DNA of 33,585 nt from Dorea sp. (GTDB lineage: Bacteria > Bacillota > Clostridia > Lachnospirales > Lachnospiraceae). Location: contig JALEKG010000011.1 in assembly GCA_022769185.1 (NCBI GenBank), positions 1 through 33,585 of the forward strand, given 5' to 3'. Positions 7,822 through 16,500 of this stretch are shown here, piece after piece. The position numbers and the translations under genes are program-made. Position 1 is the stretch's first letter, and each line of letters begins with the position of its first letter. The notes under the pieces are model-generated. The model worked only from the letters and a program-made list of their open reading frames with translations. It searched no databases and was not told the origin of the DNA.

Positions 7822-8927
7822 CTATATCCGTTGATTCTCCGGGCAAATTCATCTGCCGACTCCTGAATATACGGCTCTCTTAACAGTTCCCCAGGGTGAT
7901 TCGCCATTTTCATATCCACCGCATATCCCGGAAGGGTAAATCCTTTATTCAGAACCATCGCATCTATCACCTGTTCTGCCACAAGCCCACTGCCTGAATA
8001 ACCTGATACTACCACAATGTACAGATATTTTCCTGAAAAATCACTGTTCCGGTACAATGCTGTCAGACGGTTAATGCAGGCAGTCAAATTGGCTCCGATC
8101 GCATCATTATAATTCGGACATAACAATATCACTGCATCACTTTTTTCAATGGCCGGATATACCTCCTCTGCCATAACTCCTCCGAAAAAGCACGTCTTTT
8201 TTTCTCCATACTTCTGGCATGCCTGATAGGAACAACCTCTGCAGTCTGGAAGTTCTTTCCCGTACAGATTGATTTCCTGAATCTCAACTGGTGCATCTTC
8301 TCCGGAAAGATTCTCACGGATCAACTTCCAGTAAGCGTATGTATTGGATTTCTCTATGATACTGGAGTGAATACATGTCAGATATCTGATTCTTTTTTTT
8401 GAAAATGATGCATAAGCCGCTGCCATCACTGCTTCTTTTGCACATACAAAAAAAGTTTCTTCTAATGACAGCTTTCTCAAAGCCGCTTTTGTCTTCAGAT
8501 TCTGCATGGACTCTGTCGCTTCGGCAAATGCTCCACCTGGAATCACCGCACCTGCCTGATTTAACACAAATGCCGCCTTACGTGCAATTTCTTTCGTGTA
8601 AAGTTCTTCATTTGCCGATACGATTATTCCACACGATGCTCCCTCCAAACACCCCGGAACAAGCGCAATTTTTTTCAGAATCTCATCCAGTGCCAGATTT
8701 ATTCCAGTACGATCTACAGAAATCACAAAAATAACCGCAGTTTCATCTGGATCAGGCAGATGAAGCAGTATCTCCATCTCTTCCAGATTACATAAGAACC
8801 TTGCTCCCTGGAATCCTTTTTCGGAAGTTTTCTGTTCCATAAACATTGCTCTTAAATATTCTGTCAACTTTCGGTATCTTGCACATCCATCCCCATCTGC
8901 AAGACACACAAAAATTATTTTTCTCAA
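7818..8927 (-). CDS. Flavodoxin-like NAD(P)H-dependent oxidoreductase, two tandem domains
   Basis: 369 residues with two alpha/beta halves. Residues 1-150 resemble a degenerate flavodoxin fold (KIIFVCLADGDG; CGIIVSANEEL). Residues 178-365 match the NADPH-dependent FMN reductase / iron-sulfur flavoprotein superfamily: IRYLTCIHSSIIEKSNTYAYW as the phosphate-loop region, Cys229, 232, 237 and 246 in DCRGCSYQACQ...KKTC, then ILLCPNYNDAIGANLTACINR and VVVSGYSGSG. The cysteine spacing x2-x4-x8 is wider than the compact cluster motif of archaeal iron-sulfur flavoproteins, so a cluster is possible, not certain. TTG start with GGGGGA upstream; its TTGA overlaps the stop of the dehydrogenase-like gene, implying translational coupling. 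Expected role: electron transfer in the pathway of the neighbouring giant protein (inference). Confidence 0.8.
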   Translation of the reverse strand: MRKIIFVCLADGDGCARYRKLTEYLRAMFMEQKTSEKGFQGARFLCNLEEMEILLHLPDPDETAVIFVISVDRTGINLALDEILKKIALVPGCLEGASCGIIVSANEELYTKEIARKAAFVLNQAGAVIPGGAFAEATESMQNLKTKAALRKLSLEETFFVCAKEAVMAAAYASFSKKRIRYLTCIHSSIIEKSNTYAYWKLIRENLSGEDAPVEIQEINLYGKELPDCRGCSYQACQKYGEKKTCFFGGVMAEEVYPAIEKSDAVILLCPNYNDAIGANLTACINRLTALYRNSDFSGKYLYIVVVSGYSGSGLVAEQVIDAMVLNKGFTLPGYAVDMKMANHPGELLREPYIQESADEFARRINGYS

Positions 8928-9925
8928 GCCAATTCCCCCAAGTTTCGATATGCCCTTTTTATTCGTTCAAAAAGCGGATCTGGAAGTTCCAGAATCTCTA
9001 ATTCAATTTCGGATTCTTTCATACGGTTTTTACATCCAAACCACACATCTCCCAACGGCACTGCACTGTAATGATATTCTCCACGGATTGTAAGAAGAAG
9101 TGAAATTGCAGCTGATGACAGCGCCGGTGCAATATACGGTTTATATCCCAGTTCCCGTACTTTCAGGTTTGCCGTCACTGTCAGATCCGTCAATTCCAGT
9201 GACAAATCTTCATTATAATTATTAATACTATCTGCAACGATCAGATCCCGTCCATGTGGACCAAATACCCTGCCTTCTGTTAAAAATTGTACAAATCTTG
9301 GATCACGCTTTGCATAATATGCTGCTCTCGCATTCATAACACCCAGGCCATACCCCTGGATCTGATTTGGACAAAGACCTTTTCCATCAAATCTTCCCTC
9401 TGCATCCATATTGGAACTTTTATATGCAGCTTGACACAGAAGATCCACAGGATCAGAAACTACCGCAAAAAATCCTTTGAATCCCACTTTTCTTGCCATC
9501 TGCCCATAAATACTGATCAATCCACGGTTGGCTTCATATTGTGCCATCCTTACATCTTCTACTTTTTCACCGACTGCCGCGATTCCTTTTGTCGCACAGA
9601 ATACAAAAACATCGCATGTAAACAGATCTTTCTGCTGAACAATCTCTACTTCCGGCAGCCTGTCATAATCCCATGGATAAGCCACCTGATTCATCTCGAT
9701 TTCCAATCTCGAAAGTTGTTTTTCATTCAAATCACAGATCCCGATTCTGCGAATAACATCTCCTCCCAGCATTTTGAGAGCAAGAAGAACCGTAGATCCC
9801 ACATCTCCCATTGCAAGTATATGAACACTCAGTCGCTCCTTACCTGCTTTTATAAAAGGACTGCTCCACATACTCTGCCCATTTAAATTCTTGCTCTTTT
9901 GTGCTAAATCCAGCAATGTTCTCAT
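8924..9925 (-). CDS. Divergent lactate/malate-dehydrogenase-like protein
   Basis: 333 residues. A Rossmann start HILAMGDVGSTVLLALK (Gly40, Gly43) is followed by Asp65 in ICDLN, which would select NAD over NADP. SDPVD (157-161) corresponds to the NPVD segment of LDH/MDH. Arg200 in LGVMNAR fits the substrate-binding Arg, and His224 in FGPHGRD fits the catalytic His of the GEHGD motif. So the catalytic frame of a 2-hydroxyacid dehydrogenase is kept, but the sequence is far from housekeeping LDH or MDH and has about 30 extra N-terminal residues. Its ATG overlaps the stop of the giant gene (ATGA), and its stop overlaps the next TTG start. The substrate is likely something other than lactate or malate (inference). 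Confidence 0.82.
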   Translation of the reverse strand: MRTLLDLAQKSKNLNGQSMWSSPFIKAGKERLSVHILAMGDVGSTVLLALKMLGGDVIRRIGICDLNEKQLSRLEIEMNQVAYPWDYDRLPEVEIVQQKDLFTCDVFVFCATKGIAAVGEKVEDVRMAQYEANRGLISIYGQMARKVGFKGFFAVVSDPVDLLCQAAYKSSNMDAEGRFDGKGLCPNQIQGYGLGVMNARAAYYAKRDPRFVQFLTEGRVFGPHGRDLIVADSINNYNEDLSLELTDLTVTANLKVRELGYKPYIAPALSSAAISLLLTIRGEYHYSAVPLGDVWFGCKNRMKESEIELEILELPDPLFERIKRAYRNLGELA

Positions 9926-12900
9926 AATACGCCTCCCTCGCGTGTCATATTCTTCAAACGTTCCATCTTCAGCATGTCATTCCGGACATAATTTGAAGCA
10001 GAAACCTGCATATCATAAGACATATTTTCCCCTTGATCTACATAGTAAGTCTCCCGAATAACTTCACTTAGTCTGCCAAGTGTCAGATTCCTTTGATACA
10101 TCTTCTGATATTCTTCTTCTAAAACTCGAAGGATCTCATACGAATTCTTCAGGCACGCCAGTGAAAAATCATAATACTCATTCCATGTAATATTCTCCAG
10201 GAATGGCGGAAGCGTATACGGAAGGATCTGATTCAGCGCCGGAATTCGCCCCGCCTGTGGTTTTCCTGCTTTTTCAATATAGTTACCACCGAGGAATGGA
10301 TACATCGTCACTTCAGAGAACCACTCTCTCATATTCGGTATAAAATATACACTATCCACAGGTATCTGCTGTATTGCTGCCATATCCGTCCCATGGCCAG
10401 ACAGAATTCCTACGATTAATTTATCAACCTTAATATTGCCCTCCTGAAGCAATGGATAAAGCTTCTGCAGCCAGTCCCCACTGTGTAAGATATCATCCAC
10501 CAGAATAACCGGGCGTGAGAAGGAATCAATCATCCGTATCTGTGTCTTCAGCGGCGAATAATTCGGATATTCCGCAATTCGAAAATCGGAAGCATCCGCC
10601 TTAAATATACGTTCTGTATAAATTGCCTTTGTGACCGTATTCGGCACAATCATCTCTCGCATGAGTTTTCCATACGGAATACACATTTTCTTTCCCAAAG
10701 TCGTTCCGTCAAACTTCAGAGATGAGACATTGTTCTCAGCCGTAATAAGCTCCAGCATCTGATAACTCATATAAGCTGAATCAAAAGAAATCACTAGACT
10801 TCCTGGATATAACCTTGTCATCGCTTCCAGGAACTGCTTCTGTGTCTTGATCAAGACCTTTTTCACATTTTCATTTGAAGTAAATGGATCCTTAATAATT
10901 GATTCTGTGTCCTGAACTGCAGCAAGCGGAAAGCTCATATCCACAAAATACACATCTGTATTACTTTCCTGATTCGGTACCTTTACAAATCCGTGTCTGA
11001 AAAGAACTGTTTCCACCTGAGAATTCATCTTTTTATTCAGATCATCGAAACAGGCAATCATATGAGTAAATCCTTCTTTCAGACAGGCTGCAAACATTTC
11101 CGTCATGATCAGTTCCAGATTTTTTTCACTCCGTTCCCCTTTTCTCATGAAAAGTGCGTAAAATACAACCAGTCTTCCCGGAACTCTTCTTCGGATTTTT
11201 TCCACGATATCCGCATTTCGGAATTCATCATATATTTTTCCCATCTGAACTTCCCGGTAAAAAATGCCGCCGACAATACTGCCGTCTTCTTTTTCCATCC
11301 AGACAGCATGATCTTGAGGCCTTATCGTCTTTAAAATTCCGCATCGTATTACATTATCTCTCTCTGAAACACGTAAAAACTGCTCTTTTGCATTTTCCCC
11401 GATCTGGCTTGTCATCTGTATGCGTACATCCTGTCTGTTTGCTGTCTTTTTGAATTTTGGTTCACGCAGATACAAGCTATGATTATAAATAAAACGCTGT
11501 ACGAGTGGATCAACCAGATTGGAAATATCTCTGTTTCTGTCAATATTTTCACGAATTTTTGAAGAACTCACTTCATCAAATTCATGATTCAGTTCCAGAT
11601 ACAAAACTTCTCCTAATATCTTATTATGGACAATCTCTTCCAGTTCTTCCTGTGTACTTTTACGACTAAAAATAATATGCCTGCAATGATGTACGGAATC
11701 CTCTTCCACCTCATTCTGATATGCAGAAGCATTCGTGATTACATCCGCTCCTGCAACTATATATACCATTTTCCCTGGAAAAGCTTCATGAAGAAGCCTG
11801 ATATCCCTGGGGTTTGCTATATTGATTGGCATCTTATCGGGGAACAGATAAACATTTCCCATATCTGCAACCGACATCTCAATAATCTTTTTACGGATCA
11901 GCTTAGGCTGTGTTTTCTTAGACCATGAGAATTCATCCACCGCCAGATACACTTCAAATCCCTGATTTTTGACTGCGCTTACGATTTCTTTATGTCCCGC
12001 TGAAAATGGATCGAATGTTCCTGGGAAGAAGGCAATCTTCTTATTATCTTCGATATGAAATGTTCCATTATAAAATTCATAATCCGTAATAAAACTATAA
12101 ATTTTACTAAGCGATGCAGCTCTGCCGAAAAAAGCAGTCTCTTCTTGTGACTGTGCAGCGATCTCGCTCAGCATCTGCTTCTGGATATCTGTGAAAAATC
12201 CCTTCTTTTCTTCTAATTTCTGGATCTTTGATCCAAGAATATCCCTTCCGATCACAGTCAGAGCCTCTACACTGACTTCCTCCTGATCATGTGATAATCC
12301 CTTCATCAGAAGTCCCTGTAAAATTCTCTGCCGCTTCAGATATACTTCTTCTGCTTCCTCATAACGTCTATATTCTGGATAATGCTCCAGCATCACACCT
12401 ATCGTGTGAAGGGTATACATTACTGCTGTCATATCACTGCTATTGATATACTTGGTCAGTGTATCCGTAATCAATTCATCCAGTTCCTCTGGATACAGAT
12501 ACATTGCCATCTTGCCCAGATACAGCGGAATATATCTAACATACTGAAATTCCCCCGACCCAAGACTCTCTGCCATTTCAATTACAATTTCATTCCTCTG
12601 GTCAGAAGAGAGAATCGGCATCATTTTCACAAGCTGCTCTCCAGTATACTCCCTGACCATCAATGTACGGCTTGCACTGAACAGATTCGACAAATGAATT
12701 GCAATACGTGAAATATGCATTGAATCTCCAAGCTTTGTTATGTCACTCAGCAACTCAATATTGGCTTTTTTAATCATTCTGCTGGTCGCGACCTTCATAT
12801 TTTCCAAAAAAATCTGGGAAAATAAGCCTTCATTTTCAAACAACAGCTTTTCTGTTTCTTCCCTGTCTGGCACCTCAATATCAGTTTCCATACACAATTT

Positions 12901-14793
12901 ATATCCGATATATTTCAACGCAATCGTATTCTTCCCCGTTTTTCCCAAGATACGGACTGCATATGGGCGCACCCGCTCTTTGGGAACTCCTGACTGGACC
13001 ATACTTCTGATAAACTGTAGAACACGAATGCTCTCTTCCTCACTGGTCCATTTTGTACAATGTTCAGCGAATTCCAAAAGTCGGTCGATCTCCGAATCTT
13101 CCAACATAGAAAAACGGATCATTTCCGCAGATTCTAACAAGATGAAAGAAATTCTCTCATCATTTTTATCTTTTCCAAGAAAACTAAAAAATACTTCCAG
13201 GAACTTTTTTCCGTCCTCTTCTCGCTTGCACTCTGTATGTACTGCCAGCAAGATCCGTTTCAGACATTTTCCAAGCCAGCTTTTGTGCTGTTCCGTCACT
13301 GTGTAGTCCGGATAAAGAATTGCTTTCATCAACATACGAAATACTTCCGTAGCGCTGACCGAATTATTTTCCCATTCAACATCCTGTGGAAGTTCTTTTC
13401 TATATTCCTGATCATATTTTGCTATAATCTCGCCACAAAGATACGAAGCCTGTCTCCGGATATCCACTTCCGGATAAAAAAGAAGCTCATACAAAAACTG
13501 CAGAGTCATATTGGTCTGCTTTTCATTCATGTAAGTAAAATACTCTTCAAAAATACTGACATAAGCACGGATATTTCTCCAGTCCTTTTCGCTTCTGGCA
13601 GCTTCAAGAATATTACGAAGAGCAGTCGAGCTGTTCATCCGTGTCATAACGAATATATTGTGTTCAATTGCCATATACTTTATCTGACGCACACACTCAT
13701 TCTGGCTCATCAACACAAAATCCGGCTGACTGACCGCCGCCGGTTCTTCACTCGTTAAATCTGTATTTACTCCAAAATTTTCCATATAATCTTCAAAATC
13801 TTTCAGCTTCGCATAGACAAGCCTGTAGCGATTCCGCTTTTTCTCATCTACATTATCAAGTTTATTCAGAATCACATCAAATGAATCTTTCAGAGAATAA
13901 AAATGAACCTCTTCTTTCCCGTCCTCTCTTCTTGTACTCTTCACACGAAAATCTGCATAAATCAAAATCAGATTTTCTATTGATAATTCATCAAGCTCCA
14001 GATCCCAGGTAGAATGGTTCACTGCAATATGCCCTGTTGTCGGCATTCCAAACCTTCTCGTATATACGTCTGAATAATAATAATGCAGGTACGGTGTCCG
14101 CCTGAGTTCTTTCTCACGGCAGCCAAACTTTCCGATATCATGAAGCGCTGCTGCTGCGGACATTAGTTTCAGATCTACTGGTTTCCCAATTTTTTTCAGC
14201 TGCTTTGCAACATGCATCGCAACATAATGTACACCGGCCACATGTCCCAGTGAATCAAAAGGAGTAATCTCCGCAGAAATACGGTAAAATTCCACCATAT
14301 ACTGCTTTTTCATCACATCCAGAAAAGTCTGGTACTCTGTTCCCGTCTCTGGATCCTCCTGCGGAGAAATCTCATATGGCAAAAAGCCAAAATGCTTTGT
14401 CGACACAAAACCTTTATACTTTTCTTCCATATTCAGGAGAATATGGAGCAACTGGCAGTAGAACATCCGTGCCTTCTCATATTCCGGACGAATCTCTACC
14501 TGAAAATTTTCAGGAAACATCTCTGCTCTTGTCCAGTCATAGATATACTGCAGAAGCTTTCTGCCTGAAATATTTCCCAGCATTTCTGTAATATCGGCGC
14601 AGGTATCGGCCATTTTACAACAAGACACATAAGGTTCTTCTTCAAAAACAGTCTCAAAAAATAAATTCCAGTCATTTTTTTTATAAATGTCCATCATCTG
14701 TTTTTTTCGAATTCCTGCTTTTTTCAAAAATTCTCTGTCCGTCATCTGCTGAAACAGATCTTCTCTAAATTCATGACTCCGATTCCCCGCCAT
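9922..14793 (-). CDS. Giant multidomain protein: HD hydrolase, helical repeats, NadD-like nucleotidyltransferase, GNAT-like, phosphoribosyltransferase-like
   Basis: 1,623 residues, no signal peptide or membrane segment. Domains: (1) HD domain about 170-300, with His189, His218-Asp219 (ALHDIGKFG), His255/His260 and Asp281; (2) alpha-helical, HEAT-like region about 360-900; (3) nucleotidyltransferase 918-1112 with FFPGTFDPFSAGH (His934; Ser931 where NadD has the first His), VAGADVI and SSSKIRE (1076-1082), ending YNHSLY as NadD proteins do; (4) GNAT-like fold about 1130-1290; (5) PRTase-like domain about 1310-1500 with the PRPP loop VILVDDILHSG (Asp1433-Asp1434). Ribosome site GGAG 7 bases before ATG. 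gdhA stops 49 bases upstream with no terminator; the stop overlaps the dehydrogenase-like ATG. I do not recognise a named function. The chemistry suggests making and removing a nucleotide-like product, with the HD domain hydrolysing phosphoesters (inference). Confidence 0.9.
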   Translation of the reverse strand: MAGNRSHEFREDLFQQMTDREFLKKAGIRKKQMMDIYKKNDWNLFFETVFEEEPYVSCCKMADTCADITEMLGNISGRKLLQYIYDWTRAEMFPENFQVEIRPEYEKARMFYCQLLHILLNMEEKYKGFVSTKHFGFLPYEISPQEDPETGTEYQTFLDVMKKQYMVEFYRISAEITPFDSLGHVAGVHYVAMHVAKQLKKIGKPVDLKLMSAAAALHDIGKFGCREKELRRTPYLHYYYSDVYTRRFGMPTTGHIAVNHSTWDLELDELSIENLILIYADFRVKSTRREDGKEEVHFYSLKDSFDVILNKLDNVDEKKRNRYRLVYAKLKDFEDYMENFGVNTDLTSEEPAAVSQPDFVLMSQNECVRQIKYMAIEHNIFVMTRMNSSTALRNILEAARSEKDWRNIRAYVSIFEEYFTYMNEKQTNMTLQFLYELLFYPEVDIRRQASYLCGEIIAKYDQEYRKELPQDVEWENNSVSATEVFRMLMKAILYPDYTVTEQHKSWLGKCLKRILLAVHTECKREEDGKKFLEVFFSFLGKDKNDERISFILLESAEMIRFSMLEDSEIDRLLEFAEHCTKWTSEEESIRVLQFIRSMVQSGVPKERVRPYAVRILGKTGKNTIALKYIGYKLCMETDIEVPDREETEKLLFENEGLFSQIFLENMKVATSRMIKKANIELLSDITKLGDSMHISRIAIHLSNLFSASRTLMVREYTGEQLVKMMPILSSDQRNEIVIEMAESLGSGEFQYVRYIPLYLGKMAMYLYPEELDELITDTLTKYINSSDMTAVMYTLHTIGVMLEHYPEYRRYEEAEEVYLKRQRILQGLLMKGLSHDQEEVSVEALTVIGRDILGSKIQKLEEKKGFFTDIQKQMLSEIAAQSQEETAFFGRAASLSKIYSFITDYEFYNGTFHIEDNKKIAFFPGTFDPFSAGHKEIVSAVKNQGFEVYLAVDEFSWSKKTQPKLIRKKIIEMSVADMGNVYLFPDKMPINIANPRDIRLLHEAFPGKMVYIVAGADVITNASAYQNEVEEDSVHHCRHIIFSRKSTQEELEEIVHNKILGEVLYLELNHEFDEVSSSKIRENIDRNRDISNLVDPLVQRFIYNHSLYLREPKFKKTANRQDVRIQMTSQIGENAKEQFLRVSERDNVIRCGILKTIRPQDHAVWMEKEDGSIVGGIFYREVQMGKIYDEFRNADIVEKIRRRVPGRLVVFYALFMRKGERSEKNLELIMTEMFAACLKEGFTHMIACFDDLNKKMNSQVETVLFRHGFVKVPNQESNTDVYFVDMSFPLAAVQDTESIIKDPFTSNENVKKVLIKTQKQFLEAMTRLYPGSLVISFDSAYMSYQMLELITAENNVSSLKFDGTTLGKKMCIPYGKLMREMIVPNTVTKAIYTERIFKADASDFRIAEYPNYSPLKTQIRMIDSFSRPVILVDDILHSGDWLQKLYPLLQEGNIKVDKLIVGILSGHGTDMAAIQQIPVDSVYFIPNMREWFSEVTMYPFLGGNYIEKAGKPQAGRIPALNQILPYTLPPFLENITWNEYYDFSLACLKNSYEILRVLEEEYQKMYQRNLTLGRLSEVIRETYYVDQGENMSYDMQVSASNYVRNDMLKMERLKNMTREGGVL

Positions 14794-14842
14794 ATTTCTG
14801 CTCCTTTTTCTCCTGAATTACCAATCTGATACTCTTTATCCT

Positions 14843-16189
14843 TTAGAACACGCCCTGCGCAAGCATTGCATCTGCAACTTTCTTAAATCCTGCGATGTTA
14901 GCTCCGGCAATCAAATCTCCGTCCATACCGTACTCTTTTGCCGCAGAATCAATGTTATTAAAAATATTATACATGATATTTTTCAGTCTTGCATCTACTT
15001 CTTCTGCAGTCCAGGATAATTTCATCGCATTCTGGCTCATCTCCAATGCAGAAACTGCAACACCACCTGCATTTACCGCTTTAGAAGGTGCAATAATAAA
15101 TCCTGCATCTTTCATGCATTTTACCGCTTCTGGTCTTGTCGGCATATTCGCAACTTCTACCAGAATCTTGCAGGTACCCTCTGCTACGATACGTTCTGCA
15201 TCTTCCAGTGTAATCTCGTTCTGTGTTGCGCAAGGCATGTAGATGTCAGCTTTCACACGTCCCCATGGTTTCTCACCTTTATGGAATTCACATCCATACT
15301 TATCCGCATAATCTTCACAACGGTCACGAAGAGAACTTCTCATCTCTACAAGATAATCAACCTTCTCACCAGATATTCCGTCTGGATCATATACATATCC
15401 GTCTGGTCCAGAAACTGTCACAACTTTTCCGCCAAGCTTATTCAACATATCTGCAACTCCCCATGTTACATTTCCAAAACCGGAAAGAGCAAATGTTGTT
15501 CCTTCAATTGTTTTTCCAAGAGACTCAAACAGTTTTTCTGTGAAATATACGGCACCATGTCCGGTTGCTTCATTTCTTCCAAGACTTCCGCCATATGGAA
15601 TTCCTTTTCCTGATAAAGCACCGTTATCGTATCTTCCGATAATTCTCTTATAGTAACCAAACATATATCCGATTTCTTTTGCTCCACATCCAATATCACC
15701 TGCCGGACAGTCTGTATCTCCACCTATGTAACGATAAAGCTCTGTCATAAATGACTGGCAAAAACGCATGATCTCTCCATCTGACTTTCCTTTTGGATTA
15801 AAATCACTACCACCTTTTCCGCCACCGATTGGAAGTCCAGTCAGTGAATTTTTGAAAGTCTGCTCAAATCCCAGGAATTTAATAATACTCTGATTAACGG
15901 TAGGATGAAGGCGGATTCCTCCTTTGTATGGTCCGATCGCACTGTTAAACTGTGCACGGAAACCTCTGTTCACCTGTACTTTTCCGGCATCATCCACCCA
16001 TGGAACACGGAATGATACGATTCTCTCAGGCTCACACATTCTCTCCAGGATAGCAGCTTTTTCATATCGGTCATCCTGTTCTACCACTGGTCTTAAAGAC
16101 TCCAGTACCTCCTCTACTGCCTGGATAAATTCCGGTTCATTTGCATTTTTCTCAGAAACGCTCGCAATGACTTCATCAACGTAAGACAT
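14843..16189 (-). CDS. gdhA: Glutamate dehydrogenase, NADP-type
   Basis: 448 residues, the full length of the hexameric bacterial enzyme that interconverts 2-oxoglutarate plus ammonium and glutamate in the cytosol. Visible: RVPWVDDAGKVQVNRGFRAQ, GPYKGGIRLHP, the catalytic lysine region LPIGGGKGGSDFNPKGKS, the dinucleotide loop LSGFGNVTWG and the C-terminal ANIAGF. GGGAGGGG precedes ATG 16189. A strong promoter lies at 16241-16269. With gltBD 5 kb away, the cell has both ammonium-assimilation routes in one neighbourhood. No terminator follows, so transcription can enter the giant multidomain gene. Confidence 0.97.
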   Translation of the reverse strand: MSYVDEVIASVSEKNANEPEFIQAVEEVLESLRPVVEQDDRYEKAAILERMCEPERIVSFRVPWVDDAGKVQVNRGFRAQFNSAIGPYKGGIRLHPTVNQSIIKFLGFEQTFKNSLTGLPIGGGKGGSDFNPKGKSDGEIMRFCQSFMTELYRYIGGDTDCPAGDIGCGAKEIGYMFGYYKRIIGRYDNGALSGKGIPYGGSLGRNEATGHGAVYFTEKLFESLGKTIEGTTFALSGFGNVTWGVADMLNKLGGKVVTVSGPDGYVYDPDGISGEKVDYLVEMRSSLRDRCEDYADKYGCEFHKGEKPWGRVKADIYMPCATQNEITLEDAERIVAEGTCKILVEVANMPTRPEAVKCMKDAGFIIAPSKAVNAGGVAVSALEMSQNAMKLSWTAEEVDARLKNIMYNIFNNIDSAAKEYGMDGDLIAGANIAGFKKVADAMLAQGVF

Positions 16190-16240
16190 ATCTTTGCCCC
16201 TCCCAATAAATTTGTATTTTAGTGTTTCTTCTGGGATATC

Positions 16241-16269
16241 ATTATAATAGTGTCTGAATTTTTAGTCAA
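16241..16269 (-). promoter_or_regulatory. Strong promoter of gdhA
   Basis: Minus-strand TTGACT (16269-16264), 17-base spacer, TATAAT (16246-16241); start expected near 16234, leader about 45 bases. Confidence 0.75.
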
Positions 16270-16428
16270 TATGCAAAAATTAATTCTTTTAATAGTTATT
16301 TTTTTCACTATTTTAAACAAATTAGAATAATCAATTGAATACAGTTGATAAATAATAGTTCATTATTTATATGTCAGTCCGATAAAAAGCATCAATAAAA
16401 GGATATTCACATTGTTATTATAATAACA
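16270..16428. other. A/T-rich non-coding stretch upstream of gdhA with inverted repeats
   Basis: No gene is visible in the roughly 310 bases between gdhA and tsf. Besides the gdhA promoter and tsf terminator it holds a 9-bp inverted repeat (ATAAATAAT 16348-16356 with ATTATTTAT 16362-16370) and an 18-bp perfect palindrome, TTGTTATTATAATAACAA (16412-16429), that abuts the terminator. Either could bind a regulator of gdhA; both are A/T rich, so chance is possible. Confidence 0.4.
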
Positions 16429-16475
16429 AAGCCCCTTGTAACAAACATTTTTCTAATGTCTGCTACAAGGGGCTT
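16429..16475 (-). terminator. Terminator of the rpsB-tsf operon
   Basis: Arms 16475-16464 and 16440-16429 (AAGCCCCTTGTA, 12 bp) extended by an inner pairing of CAGACAT with ATGTTTG; followed on the minus strand by UGUUAUUAU. Confidence 0.85.
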
Positions 16476-16500
16476 CACATTCTTATAATATTCTATTCTC

